Shown here: piece after piece, positions 1 through 9,368 of the stretch | Layout: each line of letters starts with the position of its first letter | Position numbering within the stretch: the stretch's first letter is position 1 | Assembly: GCA_031291645.1 (NCBI GenBank) | Contig: JARLIQ010000061.1 | Coordinates: forward strand, 54,125-118,124 | Length of the DNA stretch: 64,000 bases | Direction of reading: 5' to 3' | Origin: Caulobacteraceae bacterium | Lineage (GTDB): Bacteria; Pseudomonadota; Alphaproteobacteria; Caulobacterales; Caulobacteraceae | Translations under genes and position numbers: made by a program | Notes under the pieces: model-generated | What the model was told of the DNA's origin: nothing | The model's input: only the letters and a program-made list of their open reading frames with translations | The model's database searches: none

Positions 1-164
1 TGGACGCACTCCTCGACGTCGTGCTCGTTGCGCAAGCGCCGACTCAGGAAGCGCCCCAGGTCCCGGGCGTGTTTGACGAACCAGGCATCTATCATCGACG
101 GCTTTTGTTCCGGCCCCCCGTCATCAGACAGGCCTGGCGCGCCGACGGTCAAGTCCGCGGCCAT
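1..164 (-). CDS. ECF-type RNA polymerase sigma factor, N-terminal part (cut by window edge)
   Basis: Only the first 54 codons lie in the window. They start at an ATG (164) one base after the stop of the upstream transporter gene. After a roughly 23-residue lead comes MIDAWFVKHARDLGRFLSRR followed by LRNEHDVEECV, which matches sigma-70 region 2.1 of FecI-like ECF factors. The gene reads leftwards out of the window, so regions 2.2-4 cannot be seen. By position it closes a receptor-transporter-sigma series, and a FecR-type gene may follow outside. It would direct transcription of a TonB-receptor operon. The family call rests on this short motif only. Confidence 0.7.
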   Translation of the reverse strand, partial: MAADLTVGAPGLSDDGGPEQKPSMIDAWFVKHARDLGRFLSRRLRNEHDVEECV

Positions 165-165
165 C

Positions 166-1491
166 TCAGCCCTGCGCTCCGGCCGCCGCCGGCCTGGCCG
201 TCGAGCGCCCCACCCCGATCAACGCGGTCGCGCCGAGCAGGCCGAGGACGAATGGCAAGACCGTGTAGCCCAGCCTCAATCCCCATAGGACCTGCGACGG
301 CTGCGCCGGCGCCCCCGGAACGAGGTGGATGACCTCCAGCACGCCCCCGGCCAGCAGCGTCCCCAAAGACTGGCCGAGCTTCTGGCCCGAGACGAAAATG
401 CCCAGATAGAAGCCCAGCGGGACCACCACCCCGCCCGGCAGCACCGCCTTGGCGACGTCCATGGTCATCGACTGCAGCACCACCGCCAAGCCGCCGACCC
501 CGAGCCCGAAGCCGGCCACGGCCAGCCAAGTGGCCCAGATCGGGCCGAACGAGGCGGCGAAGATCAACGGGTAGGAACAGAGCATCACCCCATTGCCCAG
601 CCGGAGCACCGCGACCTCGCCGAACCGGCGCACGAGCATCGCCGCCAGCGGCATGGCCGCCACCGTGCTCACCAGCACCAGGGAGGCCAGAACGGCCAGG
701 CCCGGCGGCCCACCATGAAGGATGTAGCGATTGATGTAGGGAACGAAGGCGCCGATCAGGCCGGCCGAGACGCCGAAGCTGACCAGGAACAGGACCAGCC
801 GGTAGAAGGTCCGGTTGTGGAAGGTGACCTTCAGATACTGAGCCCAGGCGAGGTTCCGGCTCTGCGCGCGCGTCTGTCTCGTCGGGTAGCGCCGGACCGC
901 CAGGACAAAGACGGCGAACATGGCCCCGCTGGCCAGGGCGATGGTCGCGGCCATGCGCGAATAGCCGGTCCGGCCCCCGCCCGTCCAGGACACGAGAAGC
1001 GGCGTCAAGGCCGTCGCCCCCAGCGTAACCAGGGCGGCGACGACGCCCGAGAAGGCCAACAGCGACGACCGCCCCGCGGGGGCCTCGACCATGTCGTCGA
1101 CCAGGGCGAGGGTCGAGACGGCGACGGCGGTGTGGGCGACCGACGACAGGATCATCGCTCCTACCGCCAGCCCCAGCACCAGCCACGCGCTGGCCAGCGG
1201 CGGCAGCGAGAACAGCAGATAGACCGCCGCGCAATAGGCGGCCGCCGCCCCGGCGATGATCGGGCTGCGCCGCCCCACCCGATGCGCAGCCTGGTCGACG
1301 AGGCCGCCCATGGCTGGATCGACGACGACATCCCAGACCTTGGGCAGGGCGACGACAAGGCCGGCCAGCGCCGGCCGCACCCCCAGGGTCTCGGTCAGAT
1401 AGAACAACAGCAGCAGGCTGATCGGCGCGGCCCCGACACCGAGGCCGGCCGATCCCAGCGAAAAGCCGAGCTTGCGCCAGACGCCGAACAT
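166..1491 (-). CDS. MFS transporter of the GPH (glycoside-pentoside-hexuronide:cation symporter) type
   Basis: This is a 441-residue inner-membrane protein with about twelve hydrophobic segments. The N-terminal part contains KVWDVVVDPAMGGLVDQ followed by GRRSP, the D-x3-DP-x-G and GRR signature between helices 2 and 3 of GPH/MelB-like carriers. Its start is 33 bases after the stop of the TonB receptor upstream, and its end is one base before the next sigma-factor ATG, so it is probably in one transcript with them. In that context it would move the receptor's cargo, or a breakdown product of it, from periplasm to cytoplasm. The substrate cannot be told; GPH members also take non-sugar substrates. 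The ribosome binding site is weak. Confidence 0.75.
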   Translation of the reverse strand: MFGVWRKLGFSLGSAGLGVGAAPISLLLLFYLTETLGVRPALAGLVVALPKVWDVVVDPAMGGLVDQAAHRVGRRSPIIAGAAAAYCAAVYLLFSLPPLASAWLVLGLAVGAMILSSVAHTAVAVSTLALVDDMVEAPAGRSSLLAFSGVVAALVTLGATALTPLLVSWTGGGRTGYSRMAATIALASGAMFAVFVLAVRRYPTRQTRAQSRNLAWAQYLKVTFHNRTFYRLVLFLVSFGVSAGLIGAFVPYINRYILHGGPPGLAVLASLVLVSTVAAMPLAAMLVRRFGEVAVLRLGNGVMLCSYPLIFAASFGPIWATWLAVAGFGLGVGGLAVVLQSMTMDVAKAVLPGGVVVPLGFYLGIFVSGQKLGQSLGTLLAGGVLEVIHLVPGAPAQPSQVLWGLRLGYTVLPFVLGLLGATALIGVGRSTARPAAAGAQG

Positions 1492-1524
1492 GCGCGCGGA
1501 CGCCGAAGATACGGGGCGCCCGAT

Positions 1525-4065
1525 CTAGAAGCCCCTCGTCACGCGCGCCCCGACCGTCCGCGGCGTAATCACCGTGCCGCGCGCGGCCAGGCCTGAGGGC
1601 ACAAGGCTGGTGTCGACGCTGAGCAGACCACGCTCGCCCAGGACGTTGTCGGCATAGAGCCCGAGGGTCCAGTCGCGGTCGGCCAGGCTGGCGCGCAGAT
1701 CGAGCGTGTCATAGGCGGGCATCACGAGGTTGGGCTGTTTGACGCTGGCGCTGAAGCTGCTGTTGCGCTGGCCCACGTACCGGAAGGTGGCCCCCATGCT
1801 TGCGGTCCAACGCCCGAACACCGGCATGCCGTAGTCGGCGAGCAAGGCGAAGCTGGCGCGCGGCACGGTCGGCAACTGGTCGCCAGCCCGGCCGCCGACG
1901 CTGGCCGCGGCCTCGTCGAGCCGGGCGCGGGTATAGACGCCGTTGGCCCCAAGGGTGAGTCCGCGGATCGGCCGATAGGTCAGGTCGAGCTCGACGCCGC
2001 GACTGGAGGCCTTGCCGCCATTGACCAGATAGCTGAACCCCGAGGTCGTGGCGCTGAGCTGGATATGGGTCCAGTCAACGTAGAAGACGGAAGCGTCGAG
2101 GAGCAGTCGACGGTCCAGCCACTGGGTCTTCAGGCCGGCCTCGTAGTTCCACAGGTGGTCCGAGCCGTAGCTGGACGGGATGGTCGGCGCGGCGGGGGGC
2201 ACGCCGTTGGGCCCGCCGGGGCGGTAGCCGCTGGATACGACGGCGTAGGCGTTGACGGCCTCGTTCACGCGCCAGCGCGGACCGAAATAGTAGGTTCCGA
2301 CGTCCTCCGACGACGCACTGGCCAGCCGGGTGACGGCGGTCGGCGCGGAGGGGTTGTTGAAGAAGCCGGTCGCCGCCTGTTGAGCCGTTTGCCGGTTGTG
2401 GCTGAAGCGGGCGCCGAGGGCCAGGTTGAAGGACTCGGTCAGGTCGTAGCTGGCGTTGACGAAGGCCGCATACTCCTTGAAGGCGGATGGGACCTTGAGG
2501 CTGTAGGCCTGGGCGACCAGGGGCGCGACGGTCGAGCCGGTCGCGGAATAGACGTGATAGGCTTGGCTCGAGTCCGTGGTCTCACGGGTGAAATAGAGGC
2601 CGGTCAGCCACTTGAACCGCCGCCCGTCCGGCGACACGAGCCGAAGCTCCTGGGTGAACTTGCGATCCGCGATGCTGGTGGGGGCGACGACCCGGGCCGC
2701 CGCCGAGCTCAACGGATAGCCCATGACCGAGCTGTAGTAGGCCGCCGTCGCACCCAAGAGGGCGGTCTCGTCGCTGTATGAGCGGATGTTGATCTCGGCA
2801 TAGCTGGTCGAGGACACCAGAGACGCCCACCCCACCTGCCAGTCGACCGTCAGGTTGTTGACGTCATAGTTCTCGTTGGTGCTCTCCCGGAGCGCACGCT
2901 TCTGCGTCAGCTCGCCATAGGCCGGGCGCCGGGTGGCGAACACCAGGTCCTCGATCGGCGTGCCATCGACGTGGTTGGTCTGATAGAGGCTCGACAGCCG
3001 CACCGACAACCGGTCGCTGGGACGCCAGAGAAGCGACACCCGCCCGCCACTCTGGTTCGAGCTGTTCTCCCGCCGCACGCCGTCCCCAAGGTCGTTGATG
3101 AATCCCTGGTCCTGGCGGGTATTGGCGCTCAGGCGCAAGGCCGCGTCTTCCGAGAGCGGAAGGTTGACCATGGCGCGAACGCCATAGCTGCCGAATCGTC
3201 CGTCTACGGCGCTCGTATCGGCGGACAGGCGCGCGCCGAAGGCCGAGGGGTTCGGGGCGACCGTCACATACTTCAGCAGCCCGCCCATGGAGGCCGCCCC
3301 ATAGAGGGTCCCTTGCGGCCCGCGCAACACCTCGATCCGCTGGATGTCGAACGGATCGATGTCCGGCACGACCGTCGTACCGCTTGCGGTGCGGGCGGCG
3401 GGGGTGAAGGGGGTGTCGTCGACATAGGTCGCCACGGTCGCGCTCGACTGCTGAACGCCCGTAGTGATTCCGCGCAATGTGAGCTGGCCGAGACCGGGGG
3501 TGCTGGTCACGAAGCTCAGCCCCGGCGCATAGGCTGCGAACTCCGCGATGCTCCTGGCCCCGCGACCTTCCAGGTCGCCGCCGGACAAGGCGGTGAGCGA
3601 GCCGGCCACGTCCCGCGCGGCCTGTTCGCGCTTCTGGGCGGTGACGACCACCTCGGCCAACTGCGCCGGCTGTTTCGGATCGTCTCCCGCGGCGGAAACC
3701 GGCGCGGCCGATTGATCCTTCGGCGAGATGACGATCGCCCCGTCGCCACCGACGCGGAACGTCAAGGGCGTGTTCTTGAGCAAGACCGCCAGCGCCTCGG
3801 TCACGGTAAAGGCGCCGGACAGGCCGTTTGTCCTGACGCCCTTCACCTGGTCGGGCGAATAGATGATCCGGCTGTCGGTTCGCGCCTGAATTCCGCGCAG
3901 CGCCGCCGCCAGGCTTTCGGCGGGCAGGTTCAGCACCAACGGGCGACTGGATTGAGCCTGCGCCAAGGGCGCCTGGGCGAGGCTCAGAGCCATCAGCGCC
4001 AGCGCGATGTGACCTCGCGCCATCCTCGGCGGCTGTCGCCGCCGCCCTGCTTCGTCTTGATTCAT
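1525..4065 (-). CDS. TonB-dependent outer-membrane receptor with N-terminal STN signalling domain
   Basis: The 846-residue protein has a signal peptide at about residues 14-38 (ending AQAPLAQAQ). An STN (secretin/TonB short N-terminal) domain follows at about 43-115. The TonB box and plug come next (EVVVTAQKRE, later IQRIEVLRGPQGTLYGA), then a long beta-barrel ending in the aromatic VTRGF. STN domains usually contact a FecR-type regulator, which agrees with sigma/FecR genes on both sides. The ATG at 4065 has a G-rich Shine-Dalgarno sequence 6 bases upstream. The gene follows the isopeptidase-like gene after about 260 bases that hold one small open frame. Cargo is unknown; a peptide or peptide-bound compound is likely from the neighbours. 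Confidence 0.9.
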   Translation of the reverse strand: MNQDEAGRRRQPPRMARGHIALALMALSLAQAPLAQAQSSRPLVLNLPAESLAAALRGIQARTDSRIIYSPDQVKGVRTNGLSGAFTVTEALAVLLKNTPLTFRVGGDGAIVISPKDQSAAPVSAAGDDPKQPAQLAEVVVTAQKREQAARDVAGSLTALSGGDLEGRGARSIAEFAAYAPGLSFVTSTPGLGQLTLRGITTGVQQSSATVATYVDDTPFTPAARTASGTTVVPDIDPFDIQRIEVLRGPQGTLYGAASMGGLLKYVTVAPNPSAFGARLSADTSAVDGRFGSYGVRAMVNLPLSEDAALRLSANTRQDQGFINDLGDGVRRENSSNQSGGRVSLLWRPSDRLSVRLSSLYQTNHVDGTPIEDLVFATRRPAYGELTQKRALRESTNENYDVNNLTVDWQVGWASLVSSTSYAEINIRSYSDETALLGATAAYYSSVMGYPLSSAAARVVAPTSIADRKFTQELRLVSPDGRRFKWLTGLYFTRETTDSSQAYHVYSATGSTVAPLVAQAYSLKVPSAFKEYAAFVNASYDLTESFNLALGARFSHNRQTAQQAATGFFNNPSAPTAVTRLASASSEDVGTYYFGPRWRVNEAVNAYAVVSSGYRPGGPNGVPPAAPTIPSSYGSDHLWNYEAGLKTQWLDRRLLLDASVFYVDWTHIQLSATTSGFSYLVNGGKASSRGVELDLTYRPIRGLTLGANGVYTRARLDEAAASVGGRAGDQLPTVPRASFALLADYGMPVFGRWTASMGATFRYVGQRNSSFSASVKQPNLVMPAYDTLDLRASLADRDWTLGLYADNVLGERGLLSVDTSLVPSGLAARGTVITPRTVGARVTRGF

Positions 4066-4140
4066 GATAGCCCCCCACTGGCTTGCCCCGGGGCCCGCCG
4101 CCGCCGCGCAGCGCCGCGGAGAACAAGCCCACCCAAGCCT

Positions 4141-4326
4141 CTACGGACGGCGCGGGCGGCCCCCGACAGCTGTGCTGCAGTTTTGCGACAGGGCCCGCCG
4201 CAAGGGGCGCGTCGGGCGGCGTTGGTAGTCGGTCTGGATGGCGATCCCGGCCGTGCGGTAGACCTCCGTGGGCTTCGAAAGCGGCGGACTGACCCGTTCG
4301 CCGGTTACTGGCCCGACCGGCGCCAT
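4141..4326 (-). CDS. hypothetical 61-residue ORF coupled to the isopeptidase stop codon
   Basis: The ATG overlaps the stop of the isopeptidase-like gene in the sequence TGATG, a classic reinitiation arrangement, and the frame stays open for 61 codons with high third-position GC. I do not recognise the product; it has no signal peptide or membrane segment and is rich in Arg and Pro. In its middle is TEVYRTAGIAIQTDYQ, which has a Thr two residues before a Gly and an Asp at position 7 counted from that Gly. That is the spacing used by lasso-peptide precursors. However, the 35-residue Arg-rich tail and missing leader motif argue against that reading. Chance opening of a GC-rich frame is a real alternative. 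Confidence 0.3.
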   Translation of the reverse strand: MAPVGPVTGERVSPPLSKPTEVYRTAGIAIQTDYQRRPTRPLRRALSQNCSTAVGGRPRRP

Positions 4327-6431
4327 CAACCGGTCGTTCGCGCTTGGCCGGAGGGGGTGACCGGCAGTCGCAGCGCGCGCATGGCTTCCCAGCGCGTGTA
4401 TTGATCCGCTTTCAGGGGATCTGGGTCGACGTAGCCCTGAAGCCAGAAGCGGAACCAGTCGAGGTTTCGCTCATAGGCGGCAAGCTTGTGCCTTGGCTGG
4501 AATTTCACATGCGGTTCGTTAGGGAAGACGAACATTTCCGCGGGCGTCGCCGAGTTGGCCAACGGTGCGAAATAGTCCGACGCCTCAAGATACTCCTGCT
4601 CGGGCATTTGCAGCAGCAAAGGCGCGTGGATCCTGTCCAGATTGAACGCAGGCGAAAGCAGCCGCCACCGCTCGGGCGTCTCCTCGGGCGAGCCCAGTCC
4701 CCATGTACGTTTCAGATTCTTCCGGAAACCCGGGCCTTGCAGGCTATGGAAGCGAAAGTAGGTCGGCGTCACCGAGGGAGACGTCATCGACGCCGCTGAG
4801 AGCAGGTCGGTCTTCATCGCCACCCACATCACCACCTCGCTGCCAAAGCTCAGTCCCCCCATGCCAACGCGATGGGGATCGATGATCCCCCGGCGACCAA
4901 GCTCGGCGACGATAGCCTCCACGCCCGACATCGCGGCTTCATACCGCGACAGCTGATCGGGGTTGAGGCGATCGGTCGGCGGCTCATTGATGCAAAGTGC
5001 GGCGATGCCAGCGCCAGCCAGGCTGGCCAACGGCCACTCATCCCCGACACCGCCTCGGAGATAGCCGGCACATCCGTAGTAGGTGACGAACAGCGGCGCC
5101 GCCTGCCCCGGCCTGGTCGACGCGGGCGGAAAAAGTTGGCCGGTGAAAGTCCTCCCCTTGGCGTCCGTCCAGCTCAAGAATTCCGCACGCGGCCCGACCG
5201 CCTGCGCCAGATCCTGATTAGGGTCGTCAAGCACCCGCCGCTCACCCGTCGCCAGATCGATCCGTTCGAGGCGCGGGGGTGTATCGGCGGACGCAGTGAC
5301 GCAGACGGCGGCAAGGGCGCCGACCGAGCATGACTCGCCGAGGCTTGAACCGTGGCCGCCGCTTATCAGGCCATCCGCTTGCGCGATCGGCCTTACCGTG
5401 TCGCTGGCTAGGTCCCAGAGAAGGAGCGATTGGGCGCGCCCGCGGCCAGGGTCGGATGTGGTGAAGACGACCTGATCTCGGCCAGGTCGCCACGCGATCG
5501 CGGTGATGGTGACGTTCTGGCAGGCTGGGGCGGCGCATTCGACAAAGCTCGGGGTTTCGGTGCTTGTCGTGACGCGCAGCCGCATGTGGTCGCCCTCAAG
5601 CACCAGGTACGCGATCTTGCCGCTGCTCGCCGATCGCACGCGCACGTTGAGCCCATCCAGGTCCGTCGGCGCGGCCTTCATGTCCAGGACCGGCATGACG
5701 GCGCCAAAGGCGGACATATCCGCAGGCGTGGCGTCGCGGACCGCAAGGTTGGACAGGTCAACAATGTGCTGGCGCGCCGGCCCGTCGGCAAGCAACCCGC
5801 CGCGCCCAGACCAGTCCCCGGTGAACCTGATACTCGCCAACCGGCCGTTCAGATAGGCCGAGTGATAGAGGCCTTGGCCCAGCGGGATCGTATGGTCGAT
5901 ACGAATGCCCCGATCATATTCGTCCTGCTCAGCCCGCTCGATGTCCGCCCGCGAGGCGCCGACGCTGTAGATCAGCCTCGCACCGTCCGGGCTGAGACTG
6001 AACCAGTCAACGTCAGATGGATCATGGGTGACCTGTTCGGTGCGCGAGCCGTCCGCCGCCGCCCGCCAAATCTGCACCTGGCCGCCGAGCAGCGCCCGGT
6101 AGTAGATCCACTGCGAGCTGGCCGACCACTGTGGCGGCTCGCTGATCGAGCCGCCGTAGTCGAGCCGAAGCGGATCTCCGCCATCGGCGATCTTGCGCAC
6201 CGGCGTCGAGCCATCCACGGCCGCGACATACCAGGTCACGCTGTAGGTGTTTCGCTCGACCGAGGCCTGCTCCTGCTGGAAGGCGACACGGCGACCGTCA
6301 GGAGACATCGCGACGCTCGATAGGTCGGCCAATTCCAGCAACATCTTCGGCGACGGCGCGGCGTGGCCGCTCGCGCCGGCGGCAGAAAGGCAGGCGGCGA
6401 AGGCCACTGAGCAAACGGACAATCTGCGCAT
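4326..6431 (-). CDS. S9-like peptidase, probable Atxe2-family lasso-peptide isopeptidase
   Basis: The protein has 701 residues. The ATG at 6431 is chosen because AGAGGAGT stands 7 bases upstream and a signal peptide follows at once (MRRLSVCSVAFAACLSAAGA). An N-terminal propeller precedes an alpha/beta-hydrolase domain. The stretches QQEQASVERNTY, YSVGASRADIERAEQDEYDR and FQPRHKLAAYERNLDWFRFW are ones I associate with the Atxe2 isopeptidase family. GGLSFG puts the nucleophile at Ser528, with His641 in NEPH and Glu611 or Glu613 in MPEQEY as the acid. This spacing fits the Ser527/Glu610/His638 triad I recall for AtxE2. Such enzymes cut the isopeptide bond of threaded lasso peptides in the periplasm. 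The neighbours (STN receptor, FecR, ECF sigma) are those of known isopeptidase loci. A plain S9 peptidase is the alternative. Confidence 0.75.
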   Translation of the reverse strand: MRRLSVCSVAFAACLSAAGASGHAAPSPKMLLELADLSSVAMSPDGRRVAFQQEQASVERNTYSVTWYVAAVDGSTPVRKIADGGDPLRLDYGGSISEPPQWSASSQWIYYRALLGGQVQIWRAAADGSRTEQVTHDPSDVDWFSLSPDGARLIYSVGASRADIERAEQDEYDRGIRIDHTIPLGQGLYHSAYLNGRLASIRFTGDWSGRGGLLADGPARQHIVDLSNLAVRDATPADMSAFGAVMPVLDMKAAPTDLDGLNVRVRSASSGKIAYLVLEGDHMRLRVTTSTETPSFVECAAPACQNVTITAIAWRPGRDQVVFTTSDPGRGRAQSLLLWDLASDTVRPIAQADGLISGGHGSSLGESCSVGALAAVCVTASADTPPRLERIDLATGERRVLDDPNQDLAQAVGPRAEFLSWTDAKGRTFTGQLFPPASTRPGQAAPLFVTYYGCAGYLRGGVGDEWPLASLAGAGIAALCINEPPTDRLNPDQLSRYEAAMSGVEAIVAELGRRGIIDPHRVGMGGLSFGSEVVMWVAMKTDLLSAASMTSPSVTPTYFRFHSLQGPGFRKNLKRTWGLGSPEETPERWRLLSPAFNLDRIHAPLLLQMPEQEYLEASDYFAPLANSATPAEMFVFPNEPHVKFQPRHKLAAYERNLDWFRFWLQGYVDPDPLKADQYTRWEAMRALRLPVTPSGQARTTG

Positions 6432-6537
6432 CGATCGACTCCTCTGACGCCGCCGACCAGCCGGGCCGAGCGCCAGTCTGAAAGGGCTGGATCTGGTCAA
6501 AGGGGACACCCGCGCCACGAAGAAGGTCGCGCTTGGA

Positions 6538-9108
6538 CTAGAGCCGCTTGCGGACGGTCAGGGCGATGAACCGCCCCACGGGCGAGGTATTGGTGCTGTC
6601 GAAATAGACCCCGGGCGTGCCAATCGCCGCGCCGCGAGCGTAGGGCGGAGCGGCGTCAAGCAGGTTGGTGATCGCCAGCGACACCTCAAGACCAGACAGC
6701 GGACCGCTTCTCGCCTGCGCGCTATAAGCAAGATTCAGATCCAACGTGGTCCAGGAGGCGACAGGCTTGTTCGGCAATACTGCATTGTCGGTTTCGCCGG
6801 GAATGTAGTTGATGACGCCGGTCGCGGTCAGGCCAGCGACGACCCAGGACGCCCCCGTCCGCAGTCGGAAGCTCGGTGGATTGAATATTGTGCCAGTGAG
6901 CGTGACGCTTGGCGCGCCCGGAAGCGTCTGCTGAGCGATCTTCAGCCAGGTGGCGTTGGCGAAGAGATTGACTGCGCCATGCGGAAGGGCGATCGAATCT
7001 TTGGCCGACAAGTCCACGCCATGAATGGTCTGGGCTGTGGCGTTTGTATAATGGTCCTCGACGATCGAGATCGGTTGTGACGGATCGTAGGCGCCACCTG
7101 TTTCGTTGAAGAACGTTTGAGCGGCGGCATTGGCGGCGTTCACCTGAGCGGCCGACGCATTCCTGATAATAAAGGGATCAAATATCGGATTTGAAAGCGC
7201 CTCTCCAGCATCCGATATTGGATATACGATCCTATCCCTGTAATTTACATTAAAATAGGTCACCGATAGGTCGAATGAGCGCCGAATTGGAGGCGAATAA
7301 TCCAAACCGATCGTCCACGATTTCGCCCGCTCCGGCTTCAAATTGGCGTTGCCGCCGTAATCAACCAAGGCGTAGCCGGGGCCGCTCGCGCCCAAGATGG
7401 AGGCCAGATAAAGGAAGGTGTTGCGCGGCTGAGATAGTTGATAAAATGTCGGCGCCTTGAATGACGAGCCCCACGTGCTGCGGATCGTCAGTCCGGTGAA
7501 CGGCTCATATCTCAATCCGACCTTGGGATTAGCACTACTACCCACGTCACTATAAGATTCGACTCGGGCCGAAACGCTTAGATCGAGTCTCTTCAGGCCC
7601 GCACGCGTCGCGGACGGCGCAACCAGCGGCGCGAACAGTTCTCCATAGAAATATTTAATACTGCGAGAGGCCGATTGATTTTGAGACGGTTGACTGCTGC
7701 GGCCAAGAAAGAAACTTTCTGATCTGTAGCCCCCGCCAATCGCGGCTCTGATGGCGCCGCTTGGAGCGTTGAAGAGAGCGCCACTTGCATTCAAGTCAAC
7801 AGACTGCACGGAATTGTCGAATGTATCCGTGTATGAAAACCCGCTAAAGGCTCCCTCTGAAAGATCGTGACTCTTGGATAGGGACCCGTCGATGGACGCC
7901 GTCCACCCTGCCGGAAGCGTGAAGATCAAACTTGGGTCGAACTGATAGCTCCAGGTCGGCACGCGCTGCGAATAGATCGTACCACCAATAGAAAGCTGGT
8001 CTGCAGACTGAGCTTGGTGGTTAGCGTACAGACCATCGACGCGAACAGACACCCAATTGTTGATCGCCTGTTCGGCATCGACGAAGACGGACTCGCGGGC
8101 GGCCCGCCACAGCAGCGAGTTCACGAGCGGAGGGTTCGAGGTGAAGTCTCGCTGGGATGCGAGGATCGCGTCCTGGTGAAAATACTCAATGCTCGCCAGG
8201 GCATGACCGGTATTCCAAGCCTTACCGGCCAGGACACTGTAATCCTGCTCGAAGCCGCCACCGCGCGTAGCCCCGCCAGCCGTCGCGCTGAGCTCGGCGC
8301 CGTCGTAGTTCTTGCGCAATACGAAATTGACGACGCCGGCAACCGCGTCTGAGCCGTAGAGCGCCGAAGCGCCGTCGGTGACGACATCGACGTGGTCAAC
8401 CGCCGCCAGCGGGATGCCGGAAATATCCGGCGCCTGAACGTTGCCATCGGCCGCGAGCCGGTGGCCGTTGAGCAGCGTGAGGGTGGCGTCGGCGCCGAGC
8501 CCGTGCAGATCGACCGTCGTGGCGTTGGTCACATTCTCGCCGCCAAACCCGGCCGTGCCCGTGCTTTGTACGGTCGGGTTCTGGCCGCCGCCAAAGACCG
8601 CCGGCAGGCTGTGGACAAGATCGCCGACCTGCGAGTAGCCCGACACGTCGATGTCAGCTCTCGTCACGACCTGGACCGGGGCGGTGGGCGGTACGCCACG
8701 AATGTGGCTCCCGGTCACGACGACTTCGGTTACGGCGGTGGTCGCGCCAGCGTCATTCGGACCGCCGGGCCTTTGGCCGTTTGGGATCGCCCTTAGGGTG
8801 ACGGTCCGTCCGTCGTCGGAGGCGACGGTCAGACCCGCTGCGGCCGCCAGTTTGCGCAAGACAGCCTCGTCGTTCTGGTCGCCGACAATCGCCGGGGTCT
8901 GGTGACCGTTCGCAGCGTCATAGGAGAACAGAACCTGCTTTCCGGACTGTTTGGCGAAGGCCTGCAGCGCCGTGACCGCGTCCTGGGCGGGGATATCATA
9001 GCTATGGGTCTGGGCCGCGGCCGAACCCGCGATGATCAGGGACGCGGCCGAACCCAGGAGAATGGTCTTGGCCCTAAGCCCGCGCGCATGCGCTTGAGAA
9101 ATCGTCAT
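6538..9108 (-). CDS. TonB-dependent outer-membrane receptor with N-terminal STN domain, partner of the isopeptidase
   Basis: This 856-residue receptor has a signal peptide ending GSAAAQ at about residue 33. An STN domain with YDIPAQDAVTALQAFAKQSG starts near residue 38. The TonB box region has TEVVVTGSHIRG, the plug follows, and the barrel ends in LTVRKRL. The ATG at 9108 is preferred over the GTG just before it; a GGAGGGGG ribosome site lies about 12 bases upstream. It lies downstream of the sigma/fecR pair and upstream of the isopeptidase-like gene, in the same direction. The segment around 7.1-8.0 kb, coding the barrel, is clearly more AT-rich than the surroundings, which hints at transfer. 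It probably imports the peptide that the isopeptidase opens. Confidence 0.9.
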   Translation of the reverse strand: MTISQAHARGLRAKTILLGSAASLIIAGSAAAQTHSYDIPAQDAVTALQAFAKQSGKQVLFSYDAANGHQTPAIVGDQNDEAVLRKLAAAAGLTVASDDGRTVTLRAIPNGQRPGGPNDAGATTAVTEVVVTGSHIRGVPPTAPVQVVTRADIDVSGYSQVGDLVHSLPAVFGGGQNPTVQSTGTAGFGGENVTNATTVDLHGLGADATLTLLNGHRLAADGNVQAPDISGIPLAAVDHVDVVTDGASALYGSDAVAGVVNFVLRKNYDGAELSATAGGATRGGGFEQDYSVLAGKAWNTGHALASIEYFHQDAILASQRDFTSNPPLVNSLLWRAARESVFVDAEQAINNWVSVRVDGLYANHQAQSADQLSIGGTIYSQRVPTWSYQFDPSLIFTLPAGWTASIDGSLSKSHDLSEGAFSGFSYTDTFDNSVQSVDLNASGALFNAPSGAIRAAIGGGYRSESFFLGRSSQPSQNQSASRSIKYFYGELFAPLVAPSATRAGLKRLDLSVSARVESYSDVGSSANPKVGLRYEPFTGLTIRSTWGSSFKAPTFYQLSQPRNTFLYLASILGASGPGYALVDYGGNANLKPERAKSWTIGLDYSPPIRRSFDLSVTYFNVNYRDRIVYPISDAGEALSNPIFDPFIIRNASAAQVNAANAAAQTFFNETGGAYDPSQPISIVEDHYTNATAQTIHGVDLSAKDSIALPHGAVNLFANATWLKIAQQTLPGAPSVTLTGTIFNPPSFRLRTGASWVVAGLTATGVINYIPGETDNAVLPNKPVASWTTLDLNLAYSAQARSGPLSGLEVSLAITNLLDAAPPYARGAAIGTPGVYFDSTNTSPVGRFIALTVRKRL

Positions 9109-9368
9109 CACCGTGGTTCCCCCTCCACCGGAGTGACCGCCCAGCCCCCTCGGTAAGGCGTGTCTTAGGACCTGACGCGCGGAGAACCGCGGCCTGCTAA
9201 CGGCGAAGCGACATTTTTACGACGTTGCATGAAATGGCCGCCCAAAGCGCATGAGCCGGGCTGCGCGAGGTCACCCAGGCTGGAGCGCCTCTTCGATTGG
9301 AGTATCCGCTCAGACTGACGCCTGTCGCGCTCTTGCCGCACCCGTCCTCGAGCCCTTCGAGGACGTTG

